DNA from: Microbacterium sp. HD4P20
GTDB lineage: Bacteria > Actinomycetota > Actinomycetes > Actinomycetales > Microbacteriaceae
Assembly: GCF_019449275.2 (NCBI RefSeq)
Contig: NZ_JAHZQZ020000011.1
Span: forward strand, 62,001-126,000
Direction of reading: 5' to 3'
DNA: 64,000 nucleotides
Below the pieces are notes generated by a model. It was not told where the DNA came from, ran no database searches, and saw only the letters and a list, made by a program, of their open reading frames with translations. Every line of letters begins with the position of its first letter. Within the stretch, counting starts at the first letter, position 1. Shown here in pieces: positions 36,494 through 45,468 of this stretch. Both the position numbers and the translations under genes were made by a program.

Positions 36494-37374
36494 TCGACCT
36501 CGAGCGCATCCGCGCGATCGACACCCACGTCCACATCCAAGTCGACGACAGCGGTCATTTCGGCGCATCGACCGAGCAGCGCGAGGCGATGGACCGCTAT
36601 TTCGGCAGCTCCGAGCCGGTGCGCACCGTCGACGAGACGGCACAGTACTACCGCGAGCGCGACATGATGGCGGTGGTGTTCACGGTGGATGCCACCACCA
36701 ACACCGGCCACGCTCCGAACAGCATCGACGACATCGCCGCGGGCTCGGCCCGCAATGCCGACACGCTCATCGCGTTCGGCTCGGTCGACCCGCTGCAGGG
36801 CGACGCCGCGATCGACGAGCTGCGGCGACAGGCGTCCGAGCTGCGCGTGCGCGGATTCAAGTTCCACCCCACGGTGCAGGGGTTCGACCCCTCAGCGGAG
36901 CGGTTCATCCCCTTGTTCGGCGCCATCGAAGAGCTCGGGCTGCCGATCGTGGTCCACACCGGCCAGACCGGCGTCGGAGCGGGGGTTCCCGGCGGTCTCG
37001 GCCTGCGGCTGGGGCTGTCGAACCCCATGCTGCTCGACGATGTCGCGGCGCGGCATCCGGGACTGTCGATCATCATGGCCCACCCGAGCGTGCCGTGGCA
37101 GGACGAGGCGATCTCGATCGCGACGCACAAGGCGAACGTGTGGATCGACCTGTCGGGTTGGTCGCCGAAGTACTTCAGCCCCGCGCTGGTGCGCGCCACC
37201 CGCACGTACCTGAAGCACAAGATGCTGTTCGGCTCGGACTTTCCGGCGCTCACACCCGACCGGTGGCTGCGCGATTTCGCCGGGCTGGAGCTGCCCGAGG
37301 AGGTGCAACAGCTCGTGCTCAAAGAGAATGCCGTCCGGCTGCTCGGCCTCGAGTCCGTCGCGGGCAGCGCATGA
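36490..37374 (+). CDS. Amidohydrolase-fold beta-ketoacyl-CoA hydrolase (PhdC/CouO-like)
   Basis: A 294-residue TIM-barrel metal hydrolase (PF04909-like). The metal motif THVHI is at residues 12-16, with GFKFHPTVQG, VVHTGQTG, MAHPS and LFGSDFPAL supplying further ligands. In the Phd/Cou pathways the amidohydrolase cleaves aryl-beta-ketoacyl-CoA to the benzoate and acetyl-CoA, instead of a thiolase. The operon lacks a thiolase, in agreement. Both neighbours are joined by 4-bp overlaps. Decarboxylases such as gamma-resorcylate decarboxylase share the fold, so the reaction is inferred from context. Confidence 0.78.
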   Translation: MIDLERIRAIDTHVHIQVDDSGHFGASTEQREAMDRYFGSSEPVRTVDETAQYYRERDMMAVVFTVDATTNTGHAPNSIDDIAAGSARNADTLIAFGSVDPLQGDAAIDELRRQASELRVRGFKFHPTVQGFDPSAERFIPLFGAIEELGLPIVVHTGQTGVGAGVPGGLGLRLGLSNPMLLDDVAARHPGLSIIMAHPSVPWQDEAISIATHKANVWIDLSGWSPKYFSPALVRATRTYLKHKMLFGSDFPALTPDRWLRDFAGLELPEEVQQLVLKENAVRLLGLESVAGSA

Positions 37375-38564
37375 GCGGGCTGGAGTACCCCGGCGACCTG
37401 CTGGGCTTCGCCGATGACCTGACCGCCGCCGAGCGGGCGAAGCTCGCGCAATTGCGGGCCTACCTCGACGAGCACGTGCGCCCGGTGCTGGTCGAAAGGT
37501 GGGAGAGCGGCCAGTCGCTGGCCGACTTCCGCAGGCCGCTCGCCGACCTGCACCTGCTCGATGACCCCGGACTGCTCGGGCACTCCGCTGTGCTGCCGGG
37601 CGGCGCCCGCCGGCTGCGCCCGCTGTACCGGGGGTTCGTGACGCTCGAACTGTGCCGGCTCGACCTCGCGATGTCGATCACGTACGGCGGGCAGGTGGGC
37701 ATGTTCCGCACGCTGATCCACGCGGGCGGCAGCCCGGAGCAGATCGCCACGTGGGACCCCGGCATCCTGGATTTCTCCTTCACGGGATGCTTCGCCCTCA
37801 GTGAGCCCGACCATGGGTCGGACGTCGCCGGCGGCATGTCGACCACGGCGCGGCGGACCGCCGAGGGCTGGGTCATCGATGGCGCCAAGCGCTGGATCGG
37901 CAACGCCACCATCTCGGACAACATCGTCGTGGTCGCCCGAGAGGCGGGCGGCGATCGCGTGCTGGCCTTCGTCGTGCCTGCCGACGCGCCGGGCGTCGAG
38001 CGCGCAGTGATGGCGCACAAGGGTGCCACGCGCATGGTGCACAACGCCGACATCCGCCTCGATGGCGTCGTCGTGCCCGAGGAGCGCCGGCTTCCGCGGA
38101 TCGAGAGCTTCCGCGACATCAACCGGGCGTTCCGCTCACTGCGCGCAGACATCGCGTGGAGTGCGGCGGGGATGCAGCTTGGCGCGTATGCCGCGGCGCT
38201 GGAGTACGCGCAGCGGCGGGAGCAGTTCGGGCGTCCGATCGCGGGATTCCAGCTCATCCAAGACAAGCTCGTGCGCATCGTGGCGAACATCGCGCAGACT
38301 CTCGCCCTGGCGGTGCGCACGACCACCCACCCCATCGACGACGACGTCTCGCCGAGCCTGATCAAGCTCGTGGCCGCCGACCGGCTGCGCGAGTCCGTGG
38401 CGCTCGCGCGCGAGACGGTCGGCGGCAACGGCGTGCTGCTGGATTACGACGTGGTGCGCTTCTTCGCCGATGCCGAGGCGATGTACACCTTCGAGGGCAC
38501 GCGCGAGGTCAACACGTTGATCGTGGGCCGAGCGCTGACCGGCCACAGCGCGTTCACTCGCTGA
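37371..38564 (+). CDS. Acyl-CoA dehydrogenase (PhdD-like)
   Basis: A 397-residue FAD acyl-CoA dehydrogenase: FALSEPDHGSDVAGG (FAD contact), KRWIGNATI, the arginine-rich QRREQFGRPIAGFQLIQDKL and the catalytic Glu in MYTFEGTREVN. The wording is nearest the glutaryl-CoA dehydrogenase-like branch, as is PhdD of Corynebacterium. It would form the double bond of dihydrocinnamoyl-CoAs so that 3-arylpropionates can enter the pathway. It is the last gene of the operon, ending 46 bp before the next TCAGGT operator. Confidence 0.85.
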   Translation: MSGLEYPGDLLGFADDLTAAERAKLAQLRAYLDEHVRPVLVERWESGQSLADFRRPLADLHLLDDPGLLGHSAVLPGGARRLRPLYRGFVTLELCRLDLAMSITYGGQVGMFRTLIHAGGSPEQIATWDPGILDFSFTGCFALSEPDHGSDVAGGMSTTARRTAEGWVIDGAKRWIGNATISDNIVVVAREAGGDRVLAFVVPADAPGVERAVMAHKGATRMVHNADIRLDGVVVPEERRLPRIESFRDINRAFRSLRADIAWSAAGMQLGAYAAALEYAQRREQFGRPIAGFQLIQDKLVRIVANIAQTLALAVRTTTHPIDDDVSPSLIKLVAADRLRESVALARETVGGNGVLLDYDVVRFFADAEAMYTFEGTREVNTLIVGRALTGHSAFTR

Positions 38565-38609
38565 GCCGTCCCGCCTCGCGATCCGGTGAGATCTCTCTTG
38601 ATTTGCATT

Positions 38610-38622
38610 TCAGGTTGCCTGA
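38610..38622. promoter_or_regulatory. TCAGGT-type operator, copy 3
   Basis: TCAGGT-T-GCCTGA (one mismatch in the dyad) lies 64 bp upstream of the Liv importer and overlaps GATACT at 38621-38626, a possible -10 box. Binding here would block transcription. Confidence 0.65.
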
Positions 38623-38685
38623 TACTGGTGTGACCCGGACCGCGGCGATGCGTGAAGGGCGAGGTGGTCGAGGAGGACCGGACCT

Positions 38686-39456
38686 GTGAGCCAAGACGAC
38701 AGCATCAAGACCGAGGACGCGCTGGATGTCTCCGGGCTGAGCGTGCGGTACGGACGATCGATCACGGCGTTGCGCGATGTGAACCTCCGGGTGGGCGACG
38801 GCGAGGTCGTGACCCTGATGGGGCTGAACGGCGCGGGCAAGTCGACACTCGCCCGCGCGGTGACCGGGCTGCTGCCGGCGCAAGGCGGATCTGTCACGGC
38901 GGGTTCGATCCGCAGCTTCCGCGAGGATCTGACCCACCGCTCGCCGCGAGCCATCGTGCGCCACGGCGTCGCGCAGACGCTCGAGGGCCGGCGCATCTTC
39001 GGCGGCATGTCGGTCAGCGAGAACCTCGACATGGGCGGGGTGACCGTGCGCGGAGCCGCACTGCGCGAGAACCGTGAGCAGATGTTCGAGCTGTTCCCGC
39101 TCCTGGCCGAGCGGCGGGACCAAGCGGCCGGACTGCTGTCGGGCGGCGAGCAGCAGATGCTCGCGGTCGCACGCGCGCTCATGTCCTCGCCCCGGCTGCT
39201 GGTGCTGGACGAGCCGACGCTCGGGCTCTCGCCGAAGCTCGTGACCTTTGTCGGCGACACCATCCGCGCGATCCAGGATGCCGGCACCAGCGTGCTGCTC
39301 ATCGAGCAGAACGCGACCATGGCGCTCGCCGTCGCGGACCGCGGCTACGTGCTCGAGCACGGCCGCATCATCCACCAGGACACCGCCGCGAACCTCCGCT
39401 CCGACGAGGGACTGCAGCGACTGCTGCTCGGACTCGGATCGGAGGAGGTGGCATGA
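38686..39456 (+). CDS. livF: Liv-type ABC importer ATPase 1 (LivF-like)
   Basis: A 256-residue ATPase: Walker A GLNGAGKST, signature LSGGEQQM, Walker B LLVLDEPTLGLSP, and EQNATMALAVADRGYVLEHG, the LivF form. GAGGAGG sets GTG 38686. It opens the first Liv importer (livF-livG-livH-livM-livK, all 4-bp overlaps). Liv-type systems import branched-chain amino acids but also aromatic acids; the position directly after the side-chain operon and the shared TCAGGT operator favour hydroxycinnamates. Confidence 0.9.
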   Translation: MSQDDSIKTEDALDVSGLSVRYGRSITALRDVNLRVGDGEVVTLMGLNGAGKSTLARAVTGLLPAQGGSVTAGSIRSFREDLTHRSPRAIVRHGVAQTLEGRRIFGGMSVSENLDMGGVTVRGAALRENREQMFELFPLLAERRDQAAGLLSGGEQQMLAVARALMSSPRLLVLDEPTLGLSPKLVTFVGDTIRAIQDAGTSVLLIEQNATMALAVADRGYVLEHGRIIHQDTAANLRSDEGLQRLLLGLGSEEVA

Positions 39457-40322
39457 GCGCTCCGGCCCCCGCCGCGGCGCCATTGCTCCAGGTGCGCGAC
39501 CTCGAGCTGTCGATCGGTGGCCTGCACATCCTGCGCGGCATCGGCTTCGACGTGGCCGAGGGCGAGTTCTTCACCGTGATCGGACCGAACGGGGCGGGCA
39601 AGACGTCGCTGCTGAACGTCATCAGCCGCATCTACCGCCCGACCGGCGGCACGGTGATCTTCGACGGCCGCTCGCTGCTCGAGGCCAAGCGCACCGCGCT
39701 GGCCGACCTCGGCATCGCCCGGACCTTTCAGAACCTCGCGCTGTTCGAGCACATGGACGTGATGGACAACGTCGTGCTCGGACGCCAGCGTCTGATGCGC
39801 TCCGGGGTGCTCAGCGGTGCGGTGTGGTGGGGTCGAGCACGGCGCGAAGAGACGATCGCGCGGCAGGCGTGCGAGCCGCTCATCGACCTGATGGGTCTCG
39901 GCGACTACCTCAGCCGACCGATCCGCGATCTGCCTTACGGGATCAAGAAGCGCATCGAGCTCGCGCGGGCGCTCGCCGTGGAACCCCGGCTGCTGCTGCT
40001 GGACGAGCCGGCCGCGGGGATGAACGACGAAGAGACCGATGAGCTGGCCGAGTGGATCCTGGTCGCGAAGCGCGAGCTGGACCTGACGATCGTCATGATC
40101 GAGCACGATATGGGCCTCGTGACGCGACTCGGCGACCGGTCGCTCGTGCTGGACTTCGGCACGACCATCACGATCGAGTCGCCGCGAGCCGCGATCTCGG
40201 ATCCGCGCGTCATCGCGGCCTATCTCGGCGGCGACTCCGACGAGATCGAGGATCCCACGGTCACGGGGAACATCGCGCTGAAGATCCCGAAGCGCCTCGC
40301 CAAGAAGGGGGCCGGCCGATGA
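39453..40322 (+). CDS. livG: Liv-type ABC importer ATPase 1 (LivG-like)
   Basis: A 289-residue ATPase with Walker A GPNGAGKTS, Q-loop RTFQNLALF, Walker B LLLLDEPAAGMND, and IEHDMGLV at the switch. The signature is degenerate: LPYGIKKR instead of LSGGQ, as often seen in LivG proteins. It is longer than typical LivG (about 255) by a C-terminal tail ending KIPKRLAKKGAGR. It is joined by 4-bp overlaps on both sides. Confidence 0.9.
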   Translation: MSAPAPAAAPLLQVRDLELSIGGLHILRGIGFDVAEGEFFTVIGPNGAGKTSLLNVISRIYRPTGGTVIFDGRSLLEAKRTALADLGIARTFQNLALFEHMDVMDNVVLGRQRLMRSGVLSGAVWWGRARREETIARQACEPLIDLMGLGDYLSRPIRDLPYGIKKRIELARALAVEPRLLLLDEPAAGMNDEETDELAEWILVAKRELDLTIVMIEHDMGLVTRLGDRSLVLDFGTTITIESPRAAISDPRVIAAYLGGDSDEIEDPTVTGNIALKIPKRLAKKGAGR

Positions 40323-41203
40323 CCGATTTCCTGCAGACCCTCGTGTCGGGCATCGCACTCGGATGCCTCTACGCCGTGCTGGCTCTCGGATTCGTGGTCG
40401 TTGCTCGAGCCTCCGGCATCCTTAATCTCGCCCAGGGCAGCTTCGTGATCCTCGGCGCCTACCTCGCCTACGCGCTCATCCACCAGGCGGGGCTCCCGTT
40501 CTGGGTCGGGGTCGTCCTCGCGATGGCGGCGGTCGCGGTGTTCGCGGTGCTGCTCGAGGCGCTCGTCGTGCACCGCGTCACCGACCACTTCGCGGCACTG
40601 CTGGTCACCTTCGGCGTCACGATCGCCGTCGCCCCGATCGTCACGGCTATCTGGCCGGGCGACTCGCTGAACCTCGACGACCCGTGGGCCCTGGAGGTGA
40701 TCCGCGTCGCCGGAATCGGCATCACCGCGCGCGACGCGACGCTCATCCCGATCACCGCCGTGCTGCTGCTGGGATTCTTCCTGTTCTTCCGGTTCACGCG
40801 CATCGGCCTGAGCCTGCGAGCCACGGCCATCGACAGCGAGGCCGCCATGGCGCAGGGGGTGAGCACGCGGTTCGTCTTCGGCATCTCGTGGGGCATCGCC
40901 GGCGCCCTCGGTGCGTTCGGCGGCGTCGTGCTGTCGACCACTGTCGGAGGCGGGGTCAGACCCGGCCTCGAGGTCTATGCCTTCCTCGCGCTGCCGGTCA
41001 TCATCCTCGGCGGCCTCGAATCGCCGCTCGGCGCCGTCGTGGGCGGTCTCATCATCGGCGTCGTGCAGCAGTTCGCAGTGTCGCTGGTGCCCGAGAGCTG
41101 GGGATCGGGCTTCGCCGACGTCGTGCCCTATCTCGTGATGCTCGTGATCCTGCTCATCCGGCCCGCCGGACTCTTCGGACGCAAGGAGATCAGACGCGCA
41201 TGA
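40319..41203 (+). CDS. livH: Liv-type ABC importer permease 1 (LivH-like)
   Basis: A 294-residue inner-membrane protein with about eight hydrophobic helices; GCLYAVLALGFVVV and ILNLAQGSFVILGAY at the start are LivH hallmarks, and GLFGRKEIRRA ends the chain. It pairs with LivM to form the membrane channel. ATG 40319 overlaps livG by 4 bp. Confidence 0.9.
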   Translation: MTDFLQTLVSGIALGCLYAVLALGFVVVARASGILNLAQGSFVILGAYLAYALIHQAGLPFWVGVVLAMAAVAVFAVLLEALVVHRVTDHFAALLVTFGVTIAVAPIVTAIWPGDSLNLDDPWALEVIRVAGIGITARDATLIPITAVLLLGFFLFFRFTRIGLSLRATAIDSEAAMAQGVSTRFVFGISWGIAGALGAFGGVVLSTTVGGGVRPGLEVYAFLALPVIILGGLESPLGAVVGGLIIGVVQQFAVSLVPESWGSGFADVVPYLVMLVILLIRPAGLFGRKEIRRA

Positions 41204-42396
41204 CCGCCACCGTCCGCCACGCAGAAGCGAACTCTGCCGACGCCAACTCCGCCGGTGCGGTGCTCGGCCGCAGCACCCGCGCGCGCGCCCCGCGGCTGTT
41301 CGGCACGCTCACGACGAAGATCCTCGCGATCGTGTTCGTCGTCGCCATCTTCGCCGTGCCGCTGAACATCGGCAACGGGTACGTGCTGACCGTCCTCACC
41401 ACGGCGGCGATCGCCGCCATCGCCGCCACGGGCCTGAACCTGCTGACCGGCTATGCCGGTCAGATCTCGCTCGGTCATGCCTTCTTCGTCGGTGCCGGCG
41501 CGTTCAGCGGACAGGTGCTGGGCGGGCAGCTCGGGCTGCCGTTCCTGCTGTGGCTGCCCCTTGCCGCCCTGTTCGCCGGAGCCCTCGGCGCCCTCGTCGC
41601 GCCGTTCGCCCTGCGGCTGCGCGGGCCGTACCTGGCGATCGTGTCGCTCGGGCTGGTGTACATCGGCATCTACGCCGCACGCAATCTGCCCGCCTTCACC
41701 GGAGGTCTGAACGGCACGGTCGTGACCGCGCCGGTGGCGATCGGACCGCTCGATTTCACCTCGCTGCAGATCGGTCCGTTCCTGCTCACGCGCGAGCAGG
41801 GCATGTTCATCCTGTGCTGGGTGATCCTGGCCCTCGTGCTGCTGGCGACGGCGAACATCGTACGCTCGCGTTCGGGCAGGGCGATGCAGGCCATCCGCGA
41901 TCACGACCTCGCCGCCGAAGTTCTGGGCGTGCGGCGGCTGCCGTCGATGATGAACGCCTTCATCGTCTCGTCCGTGCTGGGCGGTCTCGCGGGCGGCCTG
42001 CTCGGGGTGCAGCTGCAGTACATCCGGCCCGAGAACTTCGGGCTGGACCTGTCGATCCAGTACGTCGCGATCATCGTGATCGGCGGTCTCGCGAGCATCT
42101 GGGGCCCGGTGCTCGGCGCCCTGTTCATCGGACTCGTGCCGGTCATGGCGATCTGGCTGTCGGACTACCTGCCCTTCATCTCGAAGCCGGGCGAGCAGGG
42201 CGGCGTGAGCGTGTCGGGCTTCGGCCTCATCGTGTACGGCGTCCTCATCGTCGTCTTCCTGCTCTTCCGCCGCGGCGGCCTGATCTCGTTCTTCCACCGA
42301 CCCGCTCGCGCCTCGCGCGCGCCAGCCGCGCGTGGCGCGGCATCCGACCCCGCACCAGGGGAATCCACCACACAGAAGGAAGGACCCAGCTCGTGA
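41200..42396 (+). CDS. livM: Liv-type ABC importer permease 1 (LivM-like)
   Basis: A 398-residue inner-membrane protein with a 35-residue polar N-terminal extension, then about ten hydrophobic helices. TGYAGQISLGHAFFVGAGAF and GRAMQAIRDHDLAAEVLGV are the LivM landmarks (EAA-type loop). The polar Pro/Ala/Ser tail after the last helix is cytoplasmic. It overlaps both neighbours by 4 bp. Confidence 0.9.
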   Translation: MTATVRHAEANSADANSAGAVLGRSTRARAPRLFGTLTTKILAIVFVVAIFAVPLNIGNGYVLTVLTTAAIAAIAATGLNLLTGYAGQISLGHAFFVGAGAFSGQVLGGQLGLPFLLWLPLAALFAGALGALVAPFALRLRGPYLAIVSLGLVYIGIYAARNLPAFTGGLNGTVVTAPVAIGPLDFTSLQIGPFLLTREQGMFILCWVILALVLLATANIVRSRSGRAMQAIRDHDLAAEVLGVRRLPSMMNAFIVSSVLGGLAGGLLGVQLQYIRPENFGLDLSIQYVAIIVIGGLASIWGPVLGALFIGLVPVMAIWLSDYLPFISKPGEQGGVSVSGFGLIVYGVLIVVFLLFRRGGLISFFHRPARASRAPAARGAASDPAPGESTTQKEGPSS

Positions 42397-43649
42397 GAAT
42401 CCGCACTCTCGGCGTCCTCAGCATGGCCGCAGCAGCGTTGCTGCTGACGTCGTGCGCCGTCCAGACCGCTTCGACCGGCGACACCCCTGACGACGGGGCC
42501 CAGGAACTGGCAGCCGTCCCGGGCTTCGACCTGTCGGACGGGGTGATCCACGTCGGCCAGATGACCGCGCTCAGCGGACCGCTGGCGCCGTCGTCGAACG
42601 AACAGGTCGCGGGACAGCAGGCCTACTACGACATCGTCAACGCCGAGGGCGGCATCGCCGGGCAGTACCCGGTCGAGGTCGTCACCGCCGACAACCAGTA
42701 CAACCCGCAGCTGGCCGTGCAGGAGTACCAGCGCATCAAGGCTCAGGTCGTCATGCTCTCGGGCGTGCTGGGCGACGCGTCGACCGAGGCGCTGCTGCCG
42801 ATCCTCGAGCAGGACGACGCCGTGGCGCTGCCGTCGACGCAGAGCTCGAGGTTCACGAAGCAGCCCAACCTCGGCATGACGTTCACGTCGTACCAGTCGA
42901 ACACGTGGAACACGCTGTCGTACCTGTTCGAAGAGGGGCAGATCACCACGGAATCGACGGTGTGCTCGATGATCCAGGCCGACCAGTCCGGCGAAGCGCG
43001 CCAGATCGCCCTCGAGTACGCGAGTGAGGAGCTGGGGTTCACCCTCGGCCCGAAGACCGAGTTCGCGCCCACCGACACCGCGTTCACCGCGCAGGTGCAG
43101 ACCCTGAAGAACGCCGAGTGCGAGGTCGTCGTCTTCGGCGGTGCCACGAACAACGTGCCCAACCTGGTCGCCGCGGCCACGCAGCTCGACTACGCGCCGG
43201 TGTGGCTGGCCGAGTTCTTCGCGATCGCCCAGTCGTTCAAAGACACCGACATCGCCGGCTACCTCGCCGAGAACTTCCTCATCACGGGACTCGCCGGCAA
43301 CCTGGACGACACCTCGATCGAGGGCATCGACCTGCTCACCGAGCAGCTGGGCACGACCCCCACGATGCAGAACGTCTACGGCTTCATGCAGGCCATCACG
43401 GCATCGACGATCCTCGAGAAGGCCGTCGAACTGGGCGACCTTTCGGGCGCCGGGATCATGAACGCGATGGTCGAGCTCGACAAGGTCAGCTACCTCGGGC
43501 TCAACGGCGACATGACCTACGGCCCGGCCGAGGATCGGCTGCAGCCCGACACGTCGTCGATCTTCGCCTACGACCCCGCCGCGCCGGGCAGCCTCCGAGC
43601 GCTCGCGACCATGTACGTCGCGCCGGACGGACGCGGTCCGGACTTCTGA
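42393..43649 (+). CDS. livK: Liv-type substrate-binding lipoprotein 1 (LivK-like)
   Basis: A 418-residue binding protein: signal peptide with lipobox LLTSC near residue 21, then the two-lobed Peripla_BP_6 body (HVGQMTALSGPLAPSSNEQVAGQQAYYDIVNAEGGI split over two motifs). GTG 42393 has GAAGGAAGGA upstream and overlaps livM by 4 bp. Placed last in the operon. The ligand is probably an aromatic acid, by context. Confidence 0.88.
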   Translation: MRIRTLGVLSMAAAALLLTSCAVQTASTGDTPDDGAQELAAVPGFDLSDGVIHVGQMTALSGPLAPSSNEQVAGQQAYYDIVNAEGGIAGQYPVEVVTADNQYNPQLAVQEYQRIKAQVVMLSGVLGDASTEALLPILEQDDAVALPSTQSSRFTKQPNLGMTFTSYQSNTWNTLSYLFEEGQITTESTVCSMIQADQSGEARQIALEYASEELGFTLGPKTEFAPTDTAFTAQVQTLKNAECEVVVFGGATNNVPNLVAAATQLDYAPVWLAEFFAIAQSFKDTDIAGYLAENFLITGLAGNLDDTSIEGIDLLTEQLGTTPTMQNVYGFMQAITASTILEKAVELGDLSGAGIMNAMVELDKVSYLGLNGDMTYGPAEDRLQPDTSSIFAYDPAAPGSLRALATMYVAPDGRGPDF

Positions 43650-43664
43650 GCCCGCGTTCGCCCC

Positions 43665-43700
43665 GACGATGCCCGTCCGCTTCCGCGGGCGGGCATCGTC
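43665..43700. terminator. Terminator after the first Liv operon
   Basis: GACGATGCCCG (43665-43675) pairs perfectly with CGGGCATCGTC (43690-43700), followed by CTTTCC. It lies between the livK stop and the end of the convergent oxidoreductase. Confidence 0.75.
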
Positions 43701-43713
43701 CTTTCCATCGGTG

Positions 43714-44505
43714 TCAGGCGGTTTCGTCACCGCCGGCGAGCCGCTCGAGCCAGGCCAGGGTCGCGCGCGTCATGTCGGCCGGCTGCCCGGCGGATTCGAG
43801 CATCGCCAGAGCATCGCGCACCTCGTGCTCGCGGCGTGCCGCATGGCGCCGGGTTCCCTCGACGAGCCGGTGCACGAGCGCGTCGCCGTCGGGTCCGAGT
43901 TCGCGCGCCATCTGCTCGTGCAGCCAGCCTTCGGCGCCGGACGCGCGTGCGGCATCGAGCCCCTCGATCACGAGCGCGGCGAGGCCCTTCATGAAGACGC
44001 TCCGTAGCAGTCGCAGTCTCGCCGCCTCGCCCGCGCCGGCAGCGAGCACCTCGACGGGGACCTCGAATGGCGCGAGCAGATCGGCCAGAGCCTGAGCACC
44101 CGGCCCGCTCGCGAGCACCCGGGTGCGGTGCCCTGCCCGAACGACGGGGCCGAGCACCGCGGCATCCGCCATCAGCACCTCGCGGTCCGCCGCGAGCCGG
44201 GCGATCTGCTGCTTGACCTCGGGCGAGCCGGTGTTGAGGTCGGCGTACACCGAGCCCCGGGGCAGGTGCGGCAGGGCGTCTCGGGCGACGGATGCCGCGG
44301 CCCGGCCGCTCACCAGGCTGAGCGCGACGTCGGCTCCGTGCAGGGCGGCGGCCAGGTCCGTGAACTGCGTGACCTCGGGGGCGTCCAGCTGATGGGCGGG
44401 ATCGAAACCGCGGACCACGGCACCGGCGCGGGCCAGACCGCTCGCGTAGCGCCGCCCCGCTTCGCCGAGCCCGAGGACGGTGACCGTCGTCGAATCCCCG
44501 GTCAT
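43714..44505 (-). CDS. NAD(P)-dependent oxidoreductase (6PGDH-like with DUF1932 C-terminus)
   Basis: A 263-residue protein with a Rossmann loop VLGLGEAGRRYA at residues 9-20 and an all-helical C-terminal half, including LRSVFMKGLAALVIEGL, like the phosphogluconate/3-hydroxyisobutyrate dehydrogenase relatives with a DUF1932 domain. Its substrate is unknown. It overlaps iclR-3 by 4 bp and lies downstream of ligM-3, so it may oxidise a hydroxy acid arising in aromatic breakdown. Confidence 0.75.
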   Translation of the reverse strand: MTGDSTTVTVLGLGEAGRRYASGLARAGAVVRGFDPAHQLDAPEVTQFTDLAAALHGADVALSLVSGRAAASVARDALPHLPRGSVYADLNTGSPEVKQQIARLAADREVLMADAAVLGPVVRAGHRTRVLASGPGAQALADLLAPFEVPVEVLAAGAGEAARLRLLRSVFMKGLAALVIEGLDAARASGAEGWLHEQMARELGPDGDALVHRLVEGTRRHAARREHEVRDALAMLESAGQPADMTRATLAWLERLAGGDETA

Positions 44506-45407
44506 CGCCGCCCGCCCGCCTGCTCGGTGAGAGCGTCGTGCAGCACTCCCGCGTCATGCGGGTTGGTCTCGAGGCTCTCGAAGTACTCGAGCGACCGCCG
44601 CGATCCGCTCACGACCGAGCGGATGCCGTGGGTGCGCTCGTCGACATCGGGCCGGTAGGCGGCGGCGAGGTCGCGCGAGATGCCGGCAGCCGCGCGACGT
44701 AGCAGCTCGACGTATGGATGCGCGGATGTGCCGTCGTTGGGGATGACCACGCCGATGGCGGCGTAAACGGTGCCGCCGGGGCCGTTGACCGGCACCGCGA
44801 CGCCCCGCGACTCGAGGTGGATGAAGCCCTCGGCCACGGCATGACCGTCGCTGCGCACCTGTCGCAGGCGCTGGCGCAGTTCGGCCGCGGTGCGGATGGT
44901 CTTCTCGGTGTACACGCGCAGGCCGTCGGAGACGACGTCGGCGACGAGGGATGCGTCGGCGTGCGCCAGCAGCACGAGCCCGCTCGACGATGCGTGCAGC
45001 GGGATCCGCCCGCCGATCAGCGTCGCGTTCACGACGGCGTCGCGCGTGGACATCCGGTCGATGAACAGCACGTCCCGCCCGCTGAGCACCCCCAGCTGCG
45101 TGTGCTGCCGCACCCGCTCGTGCACCGCTCCCAGCCACGGGCGAGCGATCTCTCGCAGGCCCAGCGCACCGGGCGTGCGGCTGGCGAACTCCCATAGCCG
45201 CACGCCGAGACGGTATGTGCGATCGGGCAGCCGTTCGAGCAGACCCTCCTGCTCGAGCTCGGCGATCAGCCGGTGGGCGCTGGAGCGGGGGATGCCGGCA
45301 CCGTCGGCGATCTCACTCAGGGTGAGGAACGGATGCCACGCGTCGAACGTCTCGAGCACGCGCAGGTGACGGTGCAGCACCGACTCGCCGGCTGATCCTC
45401 GTGCCAC
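44502..45407 (-). CDS. IclR-family transcriptional regulator 3
   Basis: A 301-residue IclR protein: winged helix LTLSEIADGAGIPRSSAHRLIAELEQEGLLER, effector domain with HASSSGLVLLAH and VAEGFIHLESRGVAVPVNGP. AGGAGG precedes GTG 45407. A TTCCG-N5-CGGAA site lies 39 bp upstream and another in front of ligM-3, which is the preceding gene in the same direction. So it probably controls itself and ligM-3. It overlaps the oxidoreductase gene by 4 bp. Confidence 0.88.
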   Translation of the reverse strand: MARGSAGESVLHRHLRVLETFDAWHPFLTLSEIADGAGIPRSSAHRLIAELEQEGLLERLPDRTYRLGVRLWEFASRTPGALGLREIARPWLGAVHERVRQHTQLGVLSGRDVLFIDRMSTRDAVVNATLIGGRIPLHASSSGLVLLAHADASLVADVVSDGLRVYTEKTIRTAAELRQRLRQVRSDGHAVAEGFIHLESRGVAVPVNGPGGTVYAAIGVVIPNDGTSAHPYVELLRRAAAGISRDLAAAYRPDVDERTHGIRSVVSGSRRSLEYFESLETNPHDAGVLHDALTEQAGGRR

Positions 45408-45444
45408 GGCATCCTCCTCGATGACGCCGCCATGCTAGCCCGGG

Positions 45445-45461
45445 TTTCCGATGAACGGAAC
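45445..45461. promoter_or_regulatory. IclR-type operator TTCCG-N5-CGGAA, copy 2
   Basis: TTTCCG-ATGAA-CGGAAC lies between the ligM-3 stop and the iclR-3 start. It matches the sites at 33403 and 46909. Confidence 0.65.
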
Positions 45462-45468
45462 GCTGCCG

